Source: Citrobacter sp. On2M (GTDB lineage Bacteria; Pseudomonadota; Gammaproteobacteria; Enterobacterales; Enterobacteriaceae). Taken from it: a stretch of DNA of 64,000 bases. Positions 28,516 through 38,058 of this stretch are shown here, one piece after another (the first letter of the stretch is position 1; each line of letters starts with the position of its first letter). The stretch covers positions 1,178,001 through 1,242,000 of the forward strand of contig NZ_WPCV01000004.1 in assembly GCF_018035235.1 (NCBI RefSeq), in the 5' to 3' direction. The notes beneath the pieces were generated by a model, which saw nothing but the letters and a program-made list of their open reading frames with translations, was not told where the DNA came from and made no database searches. Position numbers and translations under genes: made by a program.

Positions 28516-28833
28516 TTACTTATTTTCTACTTTTGGCAGCGCAATCTGATTGATGCCACCTTCGTTAGTCACCTGCGTGTAGCCCATTTCAGTCAGCATG
28601 TCCTTCGCCTGCCCTGATTGACGCCCGGAGTTGCAGTAGAGCTTCACGGTATCGTTCTTATCAGGAACTTCAGTTACGATACGCGCCTTGATCTCTTTTA
28701 ACGGGATGTTGACAGCCCCCTGAATATGCTGCTGTTGATACTGTTCAGGAACGCGAACATCAATCCAGTGCTCGGCAGCATAAACCGGCATGCCGATGAC
28801 CAGTGCCAACGCGAATACGCTTTTCTTCAACAT
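28516..28833 (-). CDS. pspE: Periplasmic thiosulfate sulfurtransferase (rhodanese) PspE
   Basis: Single-domain rhodanese of 105 aa. A signal peptide ends in GMPVYA before AEHWIDVRVPEQY, and the catalytic cysteine is in KLYCNSGRQSG. PspE moves sulfur from thiosulfate to cyanide or other acceptors. In E. coli it follows pspD; here it is 14 kb away, divergent from ycjW and upstream of ycjX. YcjW has been reported to control PspE-dependent H2S production in E. coli, which fits this neighbourhood. Confidence 0.93.
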   Translation of the reverse strand: MLKKSVFALALVIGMPVYAAEHWIDVRVPEQYQQQHIQGAVNIPLKEIKARIVTEVPDKNDTVKLYCNSGRQSGQAKDMLTEMGYTQVTNEGGINQIALPKVENK

Positions 28834-29061
28834 AATATCTTCCTGGCTGATAGTTGGATTTAACCCCTACACTATACGCCAGTTCTTAAGAAAATATTGC
28901 GATCGTATTATCACCGTCTGCGTCCGTGGACGATTGTTCATCAGCACACACATAGTGCGGTTAGCCTTTTGATTTTTCTAACCGTATTCCGAGATTGTTG
29001 TCATTCGCCAATTAACTCCATAATATGTCCGCCATTGACTCTCGGACGGAGCCTGGGAACT

Positions 29062-30072
29062 ATGTCTCCTACCATTTATGATATTGCACGAGCCGCTGGC
29101 GTATCAAAATCCACGGTATCGCGCGTGCTTAATAAGCAAACCAACATCTCGCCAGAAGCGCTTGAAAAAGTGCAGCGCGCTATTGATGAGTTACAGTATC
29201 AGCCCAATAAACTTGCCCGCGCCCTCACCTCTTCCGGGTTTGATGCAATAATGGTGATATCTACCCGTTCTGCAAAAACAACCGCCGGGAATCCGTTTTT
29301 CTCTGAAGTGCTGCATGCAATTACAGCTAAGGCTGAAGAGGTCGGTTTTGATGTCATATTACAGACGTCGCGAAGCACTGAAGATGACTTGCAAAAATGC
29401 GAGAGCAAAATTAAGCAGAAATTGATCAAAGGGATCATTATGCTGAGTTCTCCCGCCGATGAATCATTTTTTGCAAGGCTGGATAAATACAATGTTCCGG
29501 TCGTAGTTATTGGTAAAGTCGAAGGTGACTATTCCAATGTTTATTCTGTAGATACCGATAACTATCGCGACAGTATTACGTTAACCAATGCGCTAATTGA
29601 GAGTGGACACCGCAATATAGCCTGTTTACATGCACCGCTTGACGTTCATGTTTCTATTGATCGCGTTAATGGTTATAAAGCCAGTCTTGAAGCGCATAAT
29701 ATCAAAATGCATGACGAGTGGGTTATTGACGGGGGATATACCCATGAAACCGCCCTGCTCGCATCACGAAAATTACTAAGCCAACAGCCGTTACCCGACG
29801 CTGTATTTGCCACCGACAGCTTAAAGTTAATGAGTTTATATCGCGTAGCGGCCGAGCAAAACATTACTATCCCGCAACAACTTGCCGTTGTCGGTTACAG
29901 TAATGAACTGCTGTCTTTTATGCTGACCCCAGTTCCTGGCGGAATTGATGTACCCACCCAACAACTGGGTGAGCAAAGCTGCAATTTGTTATTTAAGCTG
30001 ATTGCCGGTGAGAAAGGATTACAGAATATCACGGTAAGCACGCAAATATCATTGGCCGATTCACTGGTGTAA
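29062..30072 (+). CDS. ycjW: LacI-family regulator YcjW
   Basis: The 336-aa protein has an N-terminal LacI helix-turn-helix ([27 protein letters not shown]) with hinge helix ([13 protein letters not shown]) and a periplasmic-binding-protein-like effector domain. The ATG at 29062 is used, because upstream in-frame codons lack coding character and MSPTIYDIA is the usual LacI N-terminus. It probably represses the ycjM-V/ompG locus through the two identical 17-bp sites noted below. It is divergent from pspE and convergent with ompG. Confidence 0.93.
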   Translation: MSPTIYDIARAAGVSKSTVSRVLNKQTNISPEALEKVQRAIDELQYQPNKLARALTSSGFDAIMVISTRSAKTTAGNPFFSEVLHAITAKAEEVGFDVILQTSRSTEDDLQKCESKIKQKLIKGIIMLSSPADESFFARLDKYNVPVVVIGKVEGDYSNVYSVDTDNYRDSITLTNALIESGHRNIACLHAPLDVHVSIDRVNGYKASLEAHNIKMHDEWVIDGGYTHETALLASRKLLSQQPLPDAVFATDSLKLMSLYRVAAEQNITIPQQLAVVGYSNELLSFMLTPVPGGIDVPTQQLGEQSCNLLFKLIAGEKGLQNITVSTQISLADSLV

Positions 30073-30074
30073 AA

Positions 30075-30097
30075 ACTGGGGCATTAAATGCCCCAGT
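30075..30097. terminator. bidirectional terminator between ycjW and ompG
   Basis: ACTGGGGCAT pairs with ATGCCCCAGT around TAA, between the convergent stops. Flanking A and T tracts suit both directions. Confidence 0.85.
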
Positions 30098-30102
30098 ACA
30101 TT

Positions 30103-31008
30103 TTAGAATGCGTAATTCACACCTACACCAGCATAATGGAATCTGTCACTTTCACCTTCGTCATGATCTTCCCACTCATAAGCATATTCCAGTGACATGG
30201 ATAAACCGTTCTGGAAATCATAGGCATACAATAAACCAAGACGATTAAAATCATGACCTTCGCGTTCCGGATCGTCCTGCCAGTCCCAGTTTGACCAGCG
30301 ATCAAGCCCTATACGAGTATACGGTGTCAGAGTCTTATTGCCGAAAGACAGCGGCAAATAAGCACGAATTTCCTGGGTTGAGAACTCACCATTATTACGT
30401 GAATCAGCCAGATTGAAACCGCGTTCAAGATAATAGTTAACCGTTAAGCCCACCGTTTCGTTAAACGTATAATTCAGCCCAGTCTCACTCTCGACACGAC
30501 TATCGGCGTAACCCGTAGTGCTCAAATCATTGACGAATTGATACATCGCCAGCCAGCCACTAAAACGCAGATCGTCGGTCAATTTAACATCCCAGTCCGG
30601 CTGAACTTTCCAACGCTGCATATTGGCGGTATCTTTTCCCGGTTCATTGACATAGTGATAACCGTAATTACGGAAACCACCGGTCAAACCGAAATTAACA
30701 TCGTCGCTTTCGAGGAACTGATAACGGACTTCGAGTTCCGGGCGATCAAACCAGGTCCCACGTTTGCCCTCGCTGTAATCAACCGGTCCTTCCTGATAAT
30801 AGGCCAGCGATATTTTCCACGGTCCATTGGACGCATTGAAATAGACGGACGGCTCAGCAAGTCCATCCATATCTTCGCCCTGACCTTCAACGTTTTCTAT
30901 TTCGTACATAGCACCGATATTAAAGTGCCAGTCATTCTTTTCAGCAGCCTGCGCGCAGGCCATTCCTGCGCTGATTATCAGCGCAGTCGCGGACAGTAGG
31001 GTTTTCAT
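30103..31008 (-). CDS. ompG: Outer-membrane porin OmpG
   Basis: Monomeric 14-stranded porin for larger oligosaccharides. Its 301 aa include a signal peptide ending ACAQA before AEKNDWHFN, alternating aromatic/hydrophilic strands, and the terminal phenylalanine (VGVNYAF) needed for BAM-dependent insertion. As the last gene of the ycjM-V cluster it should provide outer-membrane uptake of its glycoside substrates. It follows ycjV by 68 nt with mutually exclusive hairpins between. Confidence 0.96.
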   Translation of the reverse strand: MKTLLSATALIISAGMACAQAAEKNDWHFNIGAMYEIENVEGQGEDMDGLAEPSVYFNASNGPWKISLAYYQEGPVDYSEGKRGTWFDRPELEVRYQFLESDDVNFGLTGGFRNYGYHYVNEPGKDTANMQRWKVQPDWDVKLTDDLRFSGWLAMYQFVNDLSTTGYADSRVESETGLNYTFNETVGLTVNYYLERGFNLADSRNNGEFSTQEIRAYLPLSFGNKTLTPYTRIGLDRWSNWDWQDDPEREGHDFNRLGLLYAYDFQNGLSMSLEYAYEWEDHDEGESDRFHYAGVGVNYAF

Positions 31009-31040
31009 TATTATTCCTTGTTAAAATACTCGCAAAAATG

Positions 31041-31069
31041 CCCCAAGGGTTGGGGGATTTTTATCCCCC
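31041..31069 (-). promoter_or_regulatory. mutually exclusive hairpins between ycjV and ompG
   Basis: On the minus strand GGGGGA...TCCCCC can pair first, and the same C run can instead pair with a downstream GGGG (CCCCAACCCTTGGGG), the second form being followed by CATTTTTG. The overlap of the two stems suggests an attenuator or a processing site that lowers ompG expression. This is inference from sequence only. Confidence 0.45.
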
Positions 31070-31076
31070 CGGAATT

Positions 31077-32159
31077 TTATTGAATAGCCACTTCAGTTTC
31101 AGCATCAAAGAAATGGCATTTCGCCATATCAAAATGAATTGTGATGTTTTCTCCTGCGTGATAATCATTAACTGCACCGGCACGGACCACCAACTCATGC
31201 CCCCCAACAACGGTATAAAGCATAAATTCAGCGCCGGTGAGTTCTGCAACGCTAATTTTTGCCAATACACTATTTTCATTTTCAATCTGCGGATGTATAT
31301 CCTCAGGGCGAATACCCAGCGTGACCGCCTGATGCTCATAGCCCTGTGCTTTTAATTTTGCCAATTTAATTTCTGGAATCGTTAACTTCAGTGTTTCAGT
31401 AACAAACTTATTTCCGTCAATCGCACCACGAATAAAGTTCATTGCAGGTGAACCAATAAAACCGGCGACAAACATATTTGCTGGGTGGTTATAAACCGTT
31501 TTTGGTGCACCAACCTGTTGAACTATGCCATCCTTCATAATCACAATACGCGTCGCCATGGTCATGGCTTCGGTTTGATCGTGGGTAACATATATCATGG
31601 TGGTATTGAGTTTCTGATGCAGTTTGCTAATTTCTGCCCGCATCTGAACGCGAAGTTTGGCATCGAGATTCGATAAGGGTTCATCCATCAGGAAAACCCC
31701 CGCCTCGCGAACAATTGCACGCCCCAGCGCCACGCGCTGACGCTGGCCACCAGATAATGCACCGGGTTTACGCTGCAGATAATCGCGAAGACCAAGGATT
31801 TGCGCCGCCCAATTGACGCGTTCCTCAATTACGGCAGGCGAAATTTTCTGCATTTTAAGGCCAAACGCCATGTTGTCATACACGGTCATGTGCGGGTACA
31901 ACGCGTAGTTCTGAAAAACCATTGCTATGTTGCGTGATTTGGCCGGCACATCGTTCATCCGCTTACCGTCAATCAGCAGATCGCCACCGCTGATCTCCTC
32001 CAGACCGGCGATCATACGCAGCGTTGTTGACTTCCCACATCCGGAAGGGCCAACAAAAACAATGAATTCTTTATCTTCAATTTCCAGATTAAAGTCTTTA
32101 ACGACATGCACCTGGTTATCGTATATTTTTTGGATGTGTTGCAACGAAAGCTGTGCCAT
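31077..32159 (-). CDS. ycjV: ABC-transporter ATPase YcjV (MalK/UgpC type)
   Basis: The 360-aa ATP-binding subunit has Walker A GPSGCGKST, signature LSGGQRQRVALGRAIV, Walker B VFLMDEPLSNLDAK and a C-terminal TOBE/regulatory domain. It energises the YcjNOP sugar transporter. In E. coli K-12 ycjV is annotated as a pseudogene; the copy here is full-length and open. It is 10 nt downstream of ycjU. Confidence 0.95.
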   Translation of the reverse strand: MAQLSLQHIQKIYDNQVHVVKDFNLEIEDKEFIVFVGPSGCGKSTTLRMIAGLEEISGGDLLIDGKRMNDVPAKSRNIAMVFQNYALYPHMTVYDNMAFGLKMQKISPAVIEERVNWAAQILGLRDYLQRKPGALSGGQRQRVALGRAIVREAGVFLMDEPLSNLDAKLRVQMRAEISKLHQKLNTTMIYVTHDQTEAMTMATRIVIMKDGIVQQVGAPKTVYNHPANMFVAGFIGSPAMNFIRGAIDGNKFVTETLKLTIPEIKLAKLKAQGYEHQAVTLGIRPEDIHPQIENENSVLAKISVAELTGAEFMLYTVVGGHELVVRAGAVNDYHAGENITIHFDMAKCHFFDAETEVAIQ

Positions 32160-32169
32160 GTTGAATCCT

Positions 32170-32838
32170 TTACTTGTCGTGTTGCCAGAAAGCCGATAAG
32201 CACGGCCACGTCAGAAATTCGGTTGCAGGAAGCTGCAAGCCTGCCTCGTTCAGCCTTGTACCGATGCCAACAGAAAGCATGCCGCAAGCATTGATCGCCT
32301 CAATTCCCGCTTGAGCATCTTCTATGCCAATACACTGCCGCGGGTCAACGCCAAGCCCCGCACAGGCTGCCAGAAAAATTTCCGGATCCGGTTTTGAGCG
32401 GGTGATCAGCGCCGCATCCGCACAAAAATCAAAATAAGAGCTAAGATCAAGCGCGTGTAAAATAGCGGGAGCATTAAGCGATACAGAAGCTAGTCCCACC
32501 GGAATCTGCTGTTCACGCAACGTCATCAACAGCTCACGAATTCCCGGTAATACTGAGTTAACCGTTAGCTGGCGCAAAGAATGGACGTAGAGTCTGTTTT
32601 TTCTCTCGGCCAATTGTGCGCAGGCTTCAGGAGAAAACGCCCCCGCTTTCCCGCCATATTGCAAAATACGCTGTAGCGATTCGCCGCGACTAATCCCTTT
32701 CAGGCTGGCATTAAATGCTTCGTCGATCTCAATTCCTATTTCATCAGCTACCTGTCGCCAGGCGAGGAAATGCAGATGTGCAGTGTCGGTAATCACGCCA
32801 TCTAAATCAAAAATGATGGCCTGTGGTTTGAAGATCAT
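32170..32838 (-). CDS. ycjU: beta-Phosphoglucomutase YcjU
   Basis: HAD-superfamily mutase of 222 aa that converts beta-glucose 1-phosphate, released by the YcjT phosphorylase, to glucose 6-phosphate. The nucleophile motif is [11 protein letters not shown], and [14 protein letters not shown] and [11 protein letters not shown] are the conserved Lys and Asp motifs. The start overlaps the ycjT stop by 4 nt. A candidate operator lies 16-32 nt upstream, inside the end of ycjT. Confidence 0.95.
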   Translation of the reverse strand: MIFKPQAIIFDLDGVITDTAHLHFLAWRQVADEIGIEIDEAFNASLKGISRGESLQRILQYGGKAGAFSPEACAQLAERKNRLYVHSLRQLTVNSVLPGIRELLMTLREQQIPVGLASVSLNAPAILHALDLSSYFDFCADAALITRSKPDPEIFLAACAGLGVDPRQCIGIEDAQAGIEAINACGMLSVGIGTRLNEAGLQLPATEFLTWPCLSAFWQHDK

Positions 32839-35111
32839 TCATCGCCCCCTTCTGTGGTAGCGGTCCCATGCGTAGGCGAAATGATGCCGCTATTGCTGAA
32901 TACGGTCTCTCCTTGCAACGAGACTTTTTCGCCATTGACCCAAAGGGTAATCTGCTCAGTGCTGTGAATACGGATTTCGGCATCATTGATAGTTATCTGC
33001 AGAGTGGAGCCCTGCCAACGCAGCGGAAAAGAGAGCCTCTGCCAGTGAGCAGGTAATACTGGCGCAAGATGTAACTCCCCGTAACGCACGTTCACACCAG
33101 CAAATCCCTGGATTGCCCCCAGCCAGATGGCCCCCGTCGCTGCTGCATGAATACCGTCATCGCAGCTATGTGGTGCCTCTCCGAGATCGATCAGCGATCC
33201 TTCTCGCCAGAACCGATACCCCTGAGCCGAATCACCACAACGCGCAGCCACAATCCCATGGATCGCCTTACTCAAAGAGGAGTCATGAATTGTGCGCGGC
33301 TCGTAAAAACGCAGATTTGCCAGACACGTTTGCAGACTAAATTGCTCTGGCAACATGTAGGTCAGCATCACGACATCGGCCTGTTTGAGAATTTGCATCT
33401 CATTGACTTCCGCGCGGGAGTAATCGAGCAAAATCGTCTGCTTGCCCGCCAGGGCTTTGTACTGCGTCAGATCGATAACCGGTTTGTTCAGGAAGGTATC
33501 ATCCTGAGGAAGCACGCCATCGGGCTGCACTTCCGGTCGCCACAGATGCTGTAAAAAATGCTCTGCGCGATGAATAAACGTGTCATCGCCACAGCCCAAC
33601 CGATGGGCAAAACCCAGCGCCTGCTCTACGTTGTACCAGGCCATGTAGTTGGTGAACGCATTGTTGTTCACATGCTCAGTGTATTCATCCGGGCCAATCA
33701 CATCGTGGATCTCTAAACGACCATTAATCATGACAGCCCTGCTAATCCAGAACTTCGCCGTTTCCAGCAGCAGCGTCATGCCCTCACGTGTCATGAAGTT
33801 TAGATCCCCGGTGGCATGCCAGTAATGGATTACCGCCCAGGCCACATCCGCCACGAGGTGATGTTCAGCCTGTGCGGAGGCCACTTTTTGCCGCAACCCG
33901 GTACGAATGTTGATCGCCGCGAATTCAGGCGTTTCCTCATCACCGCTGCGAGCGCTCTCCCACGGGAACAGCGCGCCCTGCCAACCGTTGCGACGGGCTT
34001 TCTCACGCGCCCCCGGCAGATTATGCCAGCGGTAACGCAATAGACTTCTCGCGGTTTTCGGTTCGGTAAACAGGTGAAATGGTAACAAAAAGACCTCAGT
34101 ATCCCAGAAGATATGCCCTTTATACCCTTCGCCCGTCAGACCTTTGGCCGCGATACTGCTGCGCTCATCGTGGTCTGGGGTCATCACACGCAGATGATAG
34201 AGCGCATAGTCCAGTGCCTGCTGATCGCTGATATCAGTACTGGTAATCTGAACACGACGGCTTTGCCACCAGGCATGCCAGTTGGTGCTCGACTCAGCCA
34301 ACAGAGCGTCATATCCCTGTTGCGCGCATTCTTCAATGTTACGCAGCGACTGGCGTCCCCAGGTCTCAAGCGACAGGTTGCGTTCGCTCGTCCAGTCAAC
34401 CCAACTCATTTTCGTCAGCGTGACGCGCTGCCCGGCTTGCGCCTGCACGGTGTTGTGTTGTAATAAGTGACGTTCTTTCGCAGTGAAGCAACGCTGCGCT
34501 GCGCCATCTACATCGCAATATGTGGCGATAGCGATGTCATTACGATTATCCTGGGTGGTGTAAATCCCTTGCATAAGATGCTGTCCAAAGACCCGGACCT
34601 GCGTTTCATCCAGATGCTGGCGACCATGATTGGTGATCGTGGCATCAATACCGGTCGAGATACCAATGCAGGCATCGGCATCCAGAGGCGTAATGACGAT
34701 TTCCATCGCCAACAATGGCAGTTTCTGGGCCGAGGCAAAACGCCGGCTCTCAATGGCAAAACGCGCCCCATCAGATGCACACCAGATAAGCTCACGGCGA
34801 ACTTCCCCGCAGGAAAAATCCAGTTCACGATGCCAGCTTTCGATAACACCGCTGGTAAGCGAGAAAATCTCACCATTGAGTGAAATCTCTACCCCCACCA
34901 CATCCGGAAGATTAACCAGTTCATTAATTTCGCCTTTACCTGCCCGGTGATAAAGACCTGCAAGGTACATACCGCGCGTCTGTAAAGTGTAAGCTTCCTC
35001 GTGGCTGGCGCGGATCCCCATATAGCCATTACCGATCGTCATAAGTGACGCATATTTATTCAGATTGTGTGGGCAAAAAACTGGTTCAGTTAAATTTACT
35101 GGCTTCGTCAT
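32835..35111 (-). CDS. ycjT: Kojibiose phosphorylase YcjT (GH65)
   Basis: Glycoside hydrolase family 65 phosphorylase of 758 aa; E. coli YcjT phosphorolyses kojibiose to beta-glucose 1-phosphate and glucose. The N-terminal beta-sandwich ([21 protein letters not shown]) leads to the (alpha/alpha)6 catalytic domain with the general-acid glutamate in [17 protein letters not shown], and the phosphate-binding region SSLSKAIHG. It overlaps ycjS upstream and ycjU downstream by 4 nt each. Confidence 0.95.
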   Translation of the reverse strand: MTKPVNLTEPVFCPHNLNKYASLMTIGNGYMGIRASHEEAYTLQTRGMYLAGLYHRAGKGEINELVNLPDVVGVEISLNGEIFSLTSGVIESWHRELDFSCGEVRRELIWCASDGARFAIESRRFASAQKLPLLAMEIVITPLDADACIGISTGIDATITNHGRQHLDETQVRVFGQHLMQGIYTTQDNRNDIAIATYCDVDGAAQRCFTAKERHLLQHNTVQAQAGQRVTLTKMSWVDWTSERNLSLETWGRQSLRNIEECAQQGYDALLAESSTNWHAWWQSRRVQITSTDISDQQALDYALYHLRVMTPDHDERSSIAAKGLTGEGYKGHIFWDTEVFLLPFHLFTEPKTARSLLRYRWHNLPGAREKARRNGWQGALFPWESARSGDEETPEFAAINIRTGLRQKVASAQAEHHLVADVAWAVIHYWHATGDLNFMTREGMTLLLETAKFWISRAVMINGRLEIHDVIGPDEYTEHVNNNAFTNYMAWYNVEQALGFAHRLGCGDDTFIHRAEHFLQHLWRPEVQPDGVLPQDDTFLNKPVIDLTQYKALAGKQTILLDYSRAEVNEMQILKQADVVMLTYMLPEQFSLQTCLANLRFYEPRTIHDSSLSKAIHGIVAARCGDSAQGYRFWREGSLIDLGEAPHSCDDGIHAAATGAIWLGAIQGFAGVNVRYGELHLAPVLPAHWQRLSFPLRWQGSTLQITINDAEIRIHSTEQITLWVNGEKVSLQGETVFSNSGIISPTHGTATTEGGDE
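32854..32870 (-). promoter_or_regulatory. candidate YcjW operator before ycjU
   Basis: GTGGTAGCGGTCCCATG, identical over 17 bp to the site before ycjM. It is an imperfect palindrome around a central CG, as usual for LacI-family operators, located in the last codons of ycjT. It suggests an internal regulated promoter for ycjU-ycjV-ompG. Confidence 0.65.
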
Positions 35112-36163
35112 AAGTCTACATAGGTCCCTGTTTCAGCCGATTGATACAGTGCGGCAACCAGTTGTTGAATAACGACGCCCTGCTCTGCATCAGCAATAGT
35201 GACAGGCTCGCCCTGGACATGGTTAACGAAGGCTTCCATGCTGCGATAATGACGGTTGTCATCAGCCATCTCGCGCGCAAGCAGCACGTCAAGCGTACCA
35301 TCACGGTCGGTGTAAACCTGGGCCGGGAATAACGTCGCCCCCGCCAAATCGCCGCAGAAATTAACGTTCATAATCGATTGTTCAGGAATATTCAGCGCGA
35401 AAGAGGTTTCCAGGCGCAGGATACCGCCGTTATGAAATTCAATCGTGCCGAACAAAGAATCCTCCACGGTATATGTAGTGGGATCCCATTTCCCAAACTG
35501 CCCACTGTTTTTACGCGTGCCAATACGTTGAAAGCTGTGCGCGTTAACACGCTTTACCGCCGGGAACCCCAGCACATACATGGCGGCATCCAACATATGA
35601 ATACCGAGATCAATTAGCGGTCCACCGCCCTGCAGTTCTTTATTGGTAAATACCCCCCAGCCAGGCACGCCACAGCGGCGCAAAGCGCGAACATTAGTGA
35701 CATAGATTTCACCCAACACGCCTGTCATCACCTGTTCACGAAGCAGTTGTGTATCCAGCGCAAAACGATGATGAAAATCATAAGCCAGCACTTTTCCCAC
35801 CCGACGCGCCGTTTTACACATTTCCAACGCCTCGTCTGGCGTCATTGCCGGAGGTTTCTCGCACATCACATGGCATCCAGCGTTCAATGCCAACATGGTG
35901 TGTTCATAATGAAAGCGATTAGGCGAGCAAATGCTGACGATATCTGGCTTAGCTTCACGTAACATCGTCTGGGGATCGTCCCAAACCTGCGGATTCCCGT
36001 ATTTCTCTGCAAACAGCCGCGTCTGTGCCAGGCGGCTGTCACAGACAGCCACCAGTTCCAGATCGTTGCGGGTGCAGTAGTACGAAGCATGAACTTTATC
36101 CGCCACCTGCCCGGCGCCGATAATGGCGACACGAAGCGGAGAGCTTGTCAGTGCACTTTTCAC
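35108..36163 (-). CDS. ycjS: NAD-dependent D-glucoside 3-dehydrogenase YcjS (Gfo/Idh/MocA)
   Basis: The 351-aa oxidoreductase has the N-terminal Rossmann motif AIIGAGQVADKVHA, the CEKPPAMT motif (catalytic Lys) and the HMLDAAMY histidine of the family. E. coli YcjS oxidises C3 of glucosides as part of a gulosides-glucosides interconversion with YcjQ and YcjR. The start is GTG (VKSALTSS), with GAGGA upstream; a longer frame reads upstream into ycjR and is rejected. Confidence 0.94.
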   Translation of the reverse strand: MKSALTSSPLRVAIIGAGQVADKVHASYYCTRNDLELVAVCDSRLAQTRLFAEKYGNPQVWDDPQTMLREAKPDIVSICSPNRFHYEHTMLALNAGCHVMCEKPPAMTPDEALEMCKTARRVGKVLAYDFHHRFALDTQLLREQVMTGVLGEIYVTNVRALRRCGVPGWGVFTNKELQGGGPLIDLGIHMLDAAMYVLGFPAVKRVNAHSFQRIGTRKNSGQFGKWDPTTYTVEDSLFGTIEFHNGGILRLETSFALNIPEQSIMNVNFCGDLAGATLFPAQVYTDRDGTLDVLLAREMADDNRHYRSMEAFVNHVQGEPVTIADAEQGVVIQQLVAALYQSAETGTYVDL

Positions 36164-36173
36164 GGAAATCCTC

Positions 36174-36962
36174 TTAGCAGGTACGCAGCCAGGCCAGTGA
36201 CTGACGATACGCTTCCGGCAGATTCTCTGCTCGTACGCGCCCTTCGTACACAACGTAACCCTGATAATTATCTTCACGTAACTGGTCAAACAGTGCAGTG
36301 AAATCCAGCGTACCGCTTCCCGGCTGATAACGATGGTTATCCGCAATATGGACGTGACCCAGCAGATCGCGATTGTCATGTAGCGCCTGTGCCATATCGT
36401 CTTCTTCGATATTCATGTGGTAAAAATCACCAATGATCTGCACATGTTTCAGGTTGTTTTCCACGATATAGCGACGGGCATCCGCCAGAGTGTTGATCAT
36501 ATGATCCTGATAGCGATTAAGCGGCTCCAGATACACCACCGTCCCCGTACGCCCGGCAACGTTATCGAGGTAAATCAATGAATCACTGACGGCTTTACGA
36601 TCGCCCGCAAGGCTACGCGGTGAGGTCATCGGCGGTAAGCGGAAGGTAAACATGCCCCATGCAGCCGGGACAATAATGCCTTGCCCACCGACTTCGGCAA
36701 GTGCTTCGAGAATGTGAGTGATCTGCTGTAAACCGTTCAAGCGACGCTCTTCGATAAAATCACCAATCCAGCCGTCATAACCTCCACAGGCTGTGGTGAC
36801 GGGAAGACCCGTTTCTTTGATCGCCGCTTTTACTTCCGCAAGGTTATTAACCAGCAATTTGCCGTCAATTTCAAAACCGTCAAACCCCATCTCTTTGATG
36901 TAACGGAATTTCTCGAGAATATTTTCCGGAAAAAAAGCCTGATTCTGTGTTCCAATTTTCAT
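36174..36962 (-). CDS. ycjR: 3-Dehydro-glucoside/guloside 4-epimerase YcjR
   Basis: Xylose-isomerase-like TIM-barrel protein of 262 aa. The metal-ligand positions are visible in VVYLEPLNRY, IGDFYHMNIEE, VHIADNHR and VYEGRV. In E. coli it epimerises C4 of 3-keto glycosides between the YcjS and YcjQ steps. MKIGTQNQ is chosen as start because an ATG three codons earlier sits directly on the AAGGA ribosome-binding site. It follows ycjQ closely. Confidence 0.94.
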   Translation of the reverse strand: MKIGTQNQAFFPENILEKFRYIKEMGFDGFEIDGKLLVNNLAEVKAAIKETGLPVTTACGGYDGWIGDFIEERRLNGLQQITHILEALAEVGGQGIIVPAAWGMFTFRLPPMTSPRSLAGDRKAVSDSLIYLDNVAGRTGTVVYLEPLNRYQDHMINTLADARRYIVENNLKHVQIIGDFYHMNIEEDDMAQALHDNRDLLGHVHIADNHRYQPGSGTLDFTALFDQLREDNYQGYVVYEGRVRAENLPEAYRQSLAWLRTC

Positions 36963-36978
36963 CTTCTGCATTCCTTAA

Positions 36979-38031
36979 TTAAAACGTCACACCCATTTTG
37001 ATGCTCTTTTCCGGATGGCGATCGACATACTGCATATAGCTTTCCGGGCTGCTGGCAAAAGTCACAACCGGGTCGATCAGTTCTTCACAGTTCAGGTAAC
37101 CGTTCATCAACAGTTCCCAACAGGTTTCCTCGATGCGCTTGCGGCTCCAGCGCGGATAATCTGGATTCGGTTCACTGCAGGCGCGGGAGAAGACAATTTT
37201 GGCGTTGTTAAAGTGCGCTTCACGGCCAAGGTTGAAGCCTTCTGCAAAAGGTTTCGCGAAAGCGACATAGGAAATGGTGCCACCATAGGCCAGACCGCGT
37301 AACGCCGACTGCAACGCATCCGCATAGCCGCTGGTTTCGATGATCACATCCGCGCCCTGCTTGCCGGTCAGCGTTTTAATCTCTTTACCTACGTCGGTAC
37401 CGATCGGGTTCAGGCAGAAGTCCGCGCCATGACGACGCGCGATATCGCAGCGATGTTCAATAGGATCAACGCCGATCACTACCGACGCGCCCGCTTTTTT
37501 GGCCAGTTGCACGGCAATCTGGCCAATTGCGCCTAAGCCCACGACGACCACAAAGTCACCAACGCGCACGTTGGCGTCGCGCACACCGCTCATGGCGAAC
37601 TGGGCCGGGTCATAGCAGACGGCGTTTTTCCACGAGCTGCCCTGCGGCATTTTACGCAGCTTATAGTTATTCACCGCGTTGATGATGACTGTTTCCGACA
37701 GCGGACCGTAGCCGCAAACTGAATCGCCAACGGCGTATTCGGTCACATCGCTGCCACACTCAATAACATCGCCCACCACCATATTGCCAAGCTGGAATTT
37801 ACCGAATTCGATCCCGCGCGGTGCCCCTTCCGGACGCGGCATAAACATTTGCCATTCACCGTTAAAATCTTCGTCAATAAACGGGCTGGCTGCGCGAAAA
37901 TCGACCACTTCCGTGCCATGTTTCGGCGCGCCAAATTTAACGCGAACTTTAACTTCATTGGAGGATACCGCTCTGTCTTCATATTCCACCAGCGCTGCAA
38001 CGCGCGGTTCTGTGGCAACTAACTTCTTCAT
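36979..38031 (-). CDS. ycjQ: Zinc-dependent D-guloside 3-dehydrogenase YcjQ
   Basis: Medium-chain dehydrogenase of 350 aa. It has GLGAIGQIAVQLAKKAGA as the NAD-binding motif and GADVIIETSGY in the Rossmann domain, and an N-terminal GroES-like domain with GAPKHGTEVVDF. The family zinc site is partly degenerate, as in E. coli YcjQ. It oxidises the 3-hydroxyl of gulosides. It lies between the transporter and epimerase genes. Confidence 0.93.
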   Translation of the reverse strand: MKKLVATEPRVAALVEYEDRAVSSNEVKVRVKFGAPKHGTEVVDFRAASPFIDEDFNGEWQMFMPRPEGAPRGIEFGKFQLGNMVVGDVIECGSDVTEYAVGDSVCGYGPLSETVIINAVNNYKLRKMPQGSSWKNAVCYDPAQFAMSGVRDANVRVGDFVVVVGLGAIGQIAVQLAKKAGASVVIGVDPIEHRCDIARRHGADFCLNPIGTDVGKEIKTLTGKQGADVIIETSGYADALQSALRGLAYGGTISYVAFAKPFAEGFNLGREAHFNNAKIVFSRACSEPNPDYPRWSRKRIEETCWELLMNGYLNCEELIDPVVTFASSPESYMQYVDRHPEKSIKMGVTF

Positions 38032-38058
38032 TTACAACTCCTTAATTAAACTGGCCGC

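Noticed and set aside
36164..36379. N-terminal extension of ycjS to 36379
   Set aside because: It would read through the end of ycjR in a different frame and lacks family similarity; the GTG at 36163 has a proper ribosome-binding site.
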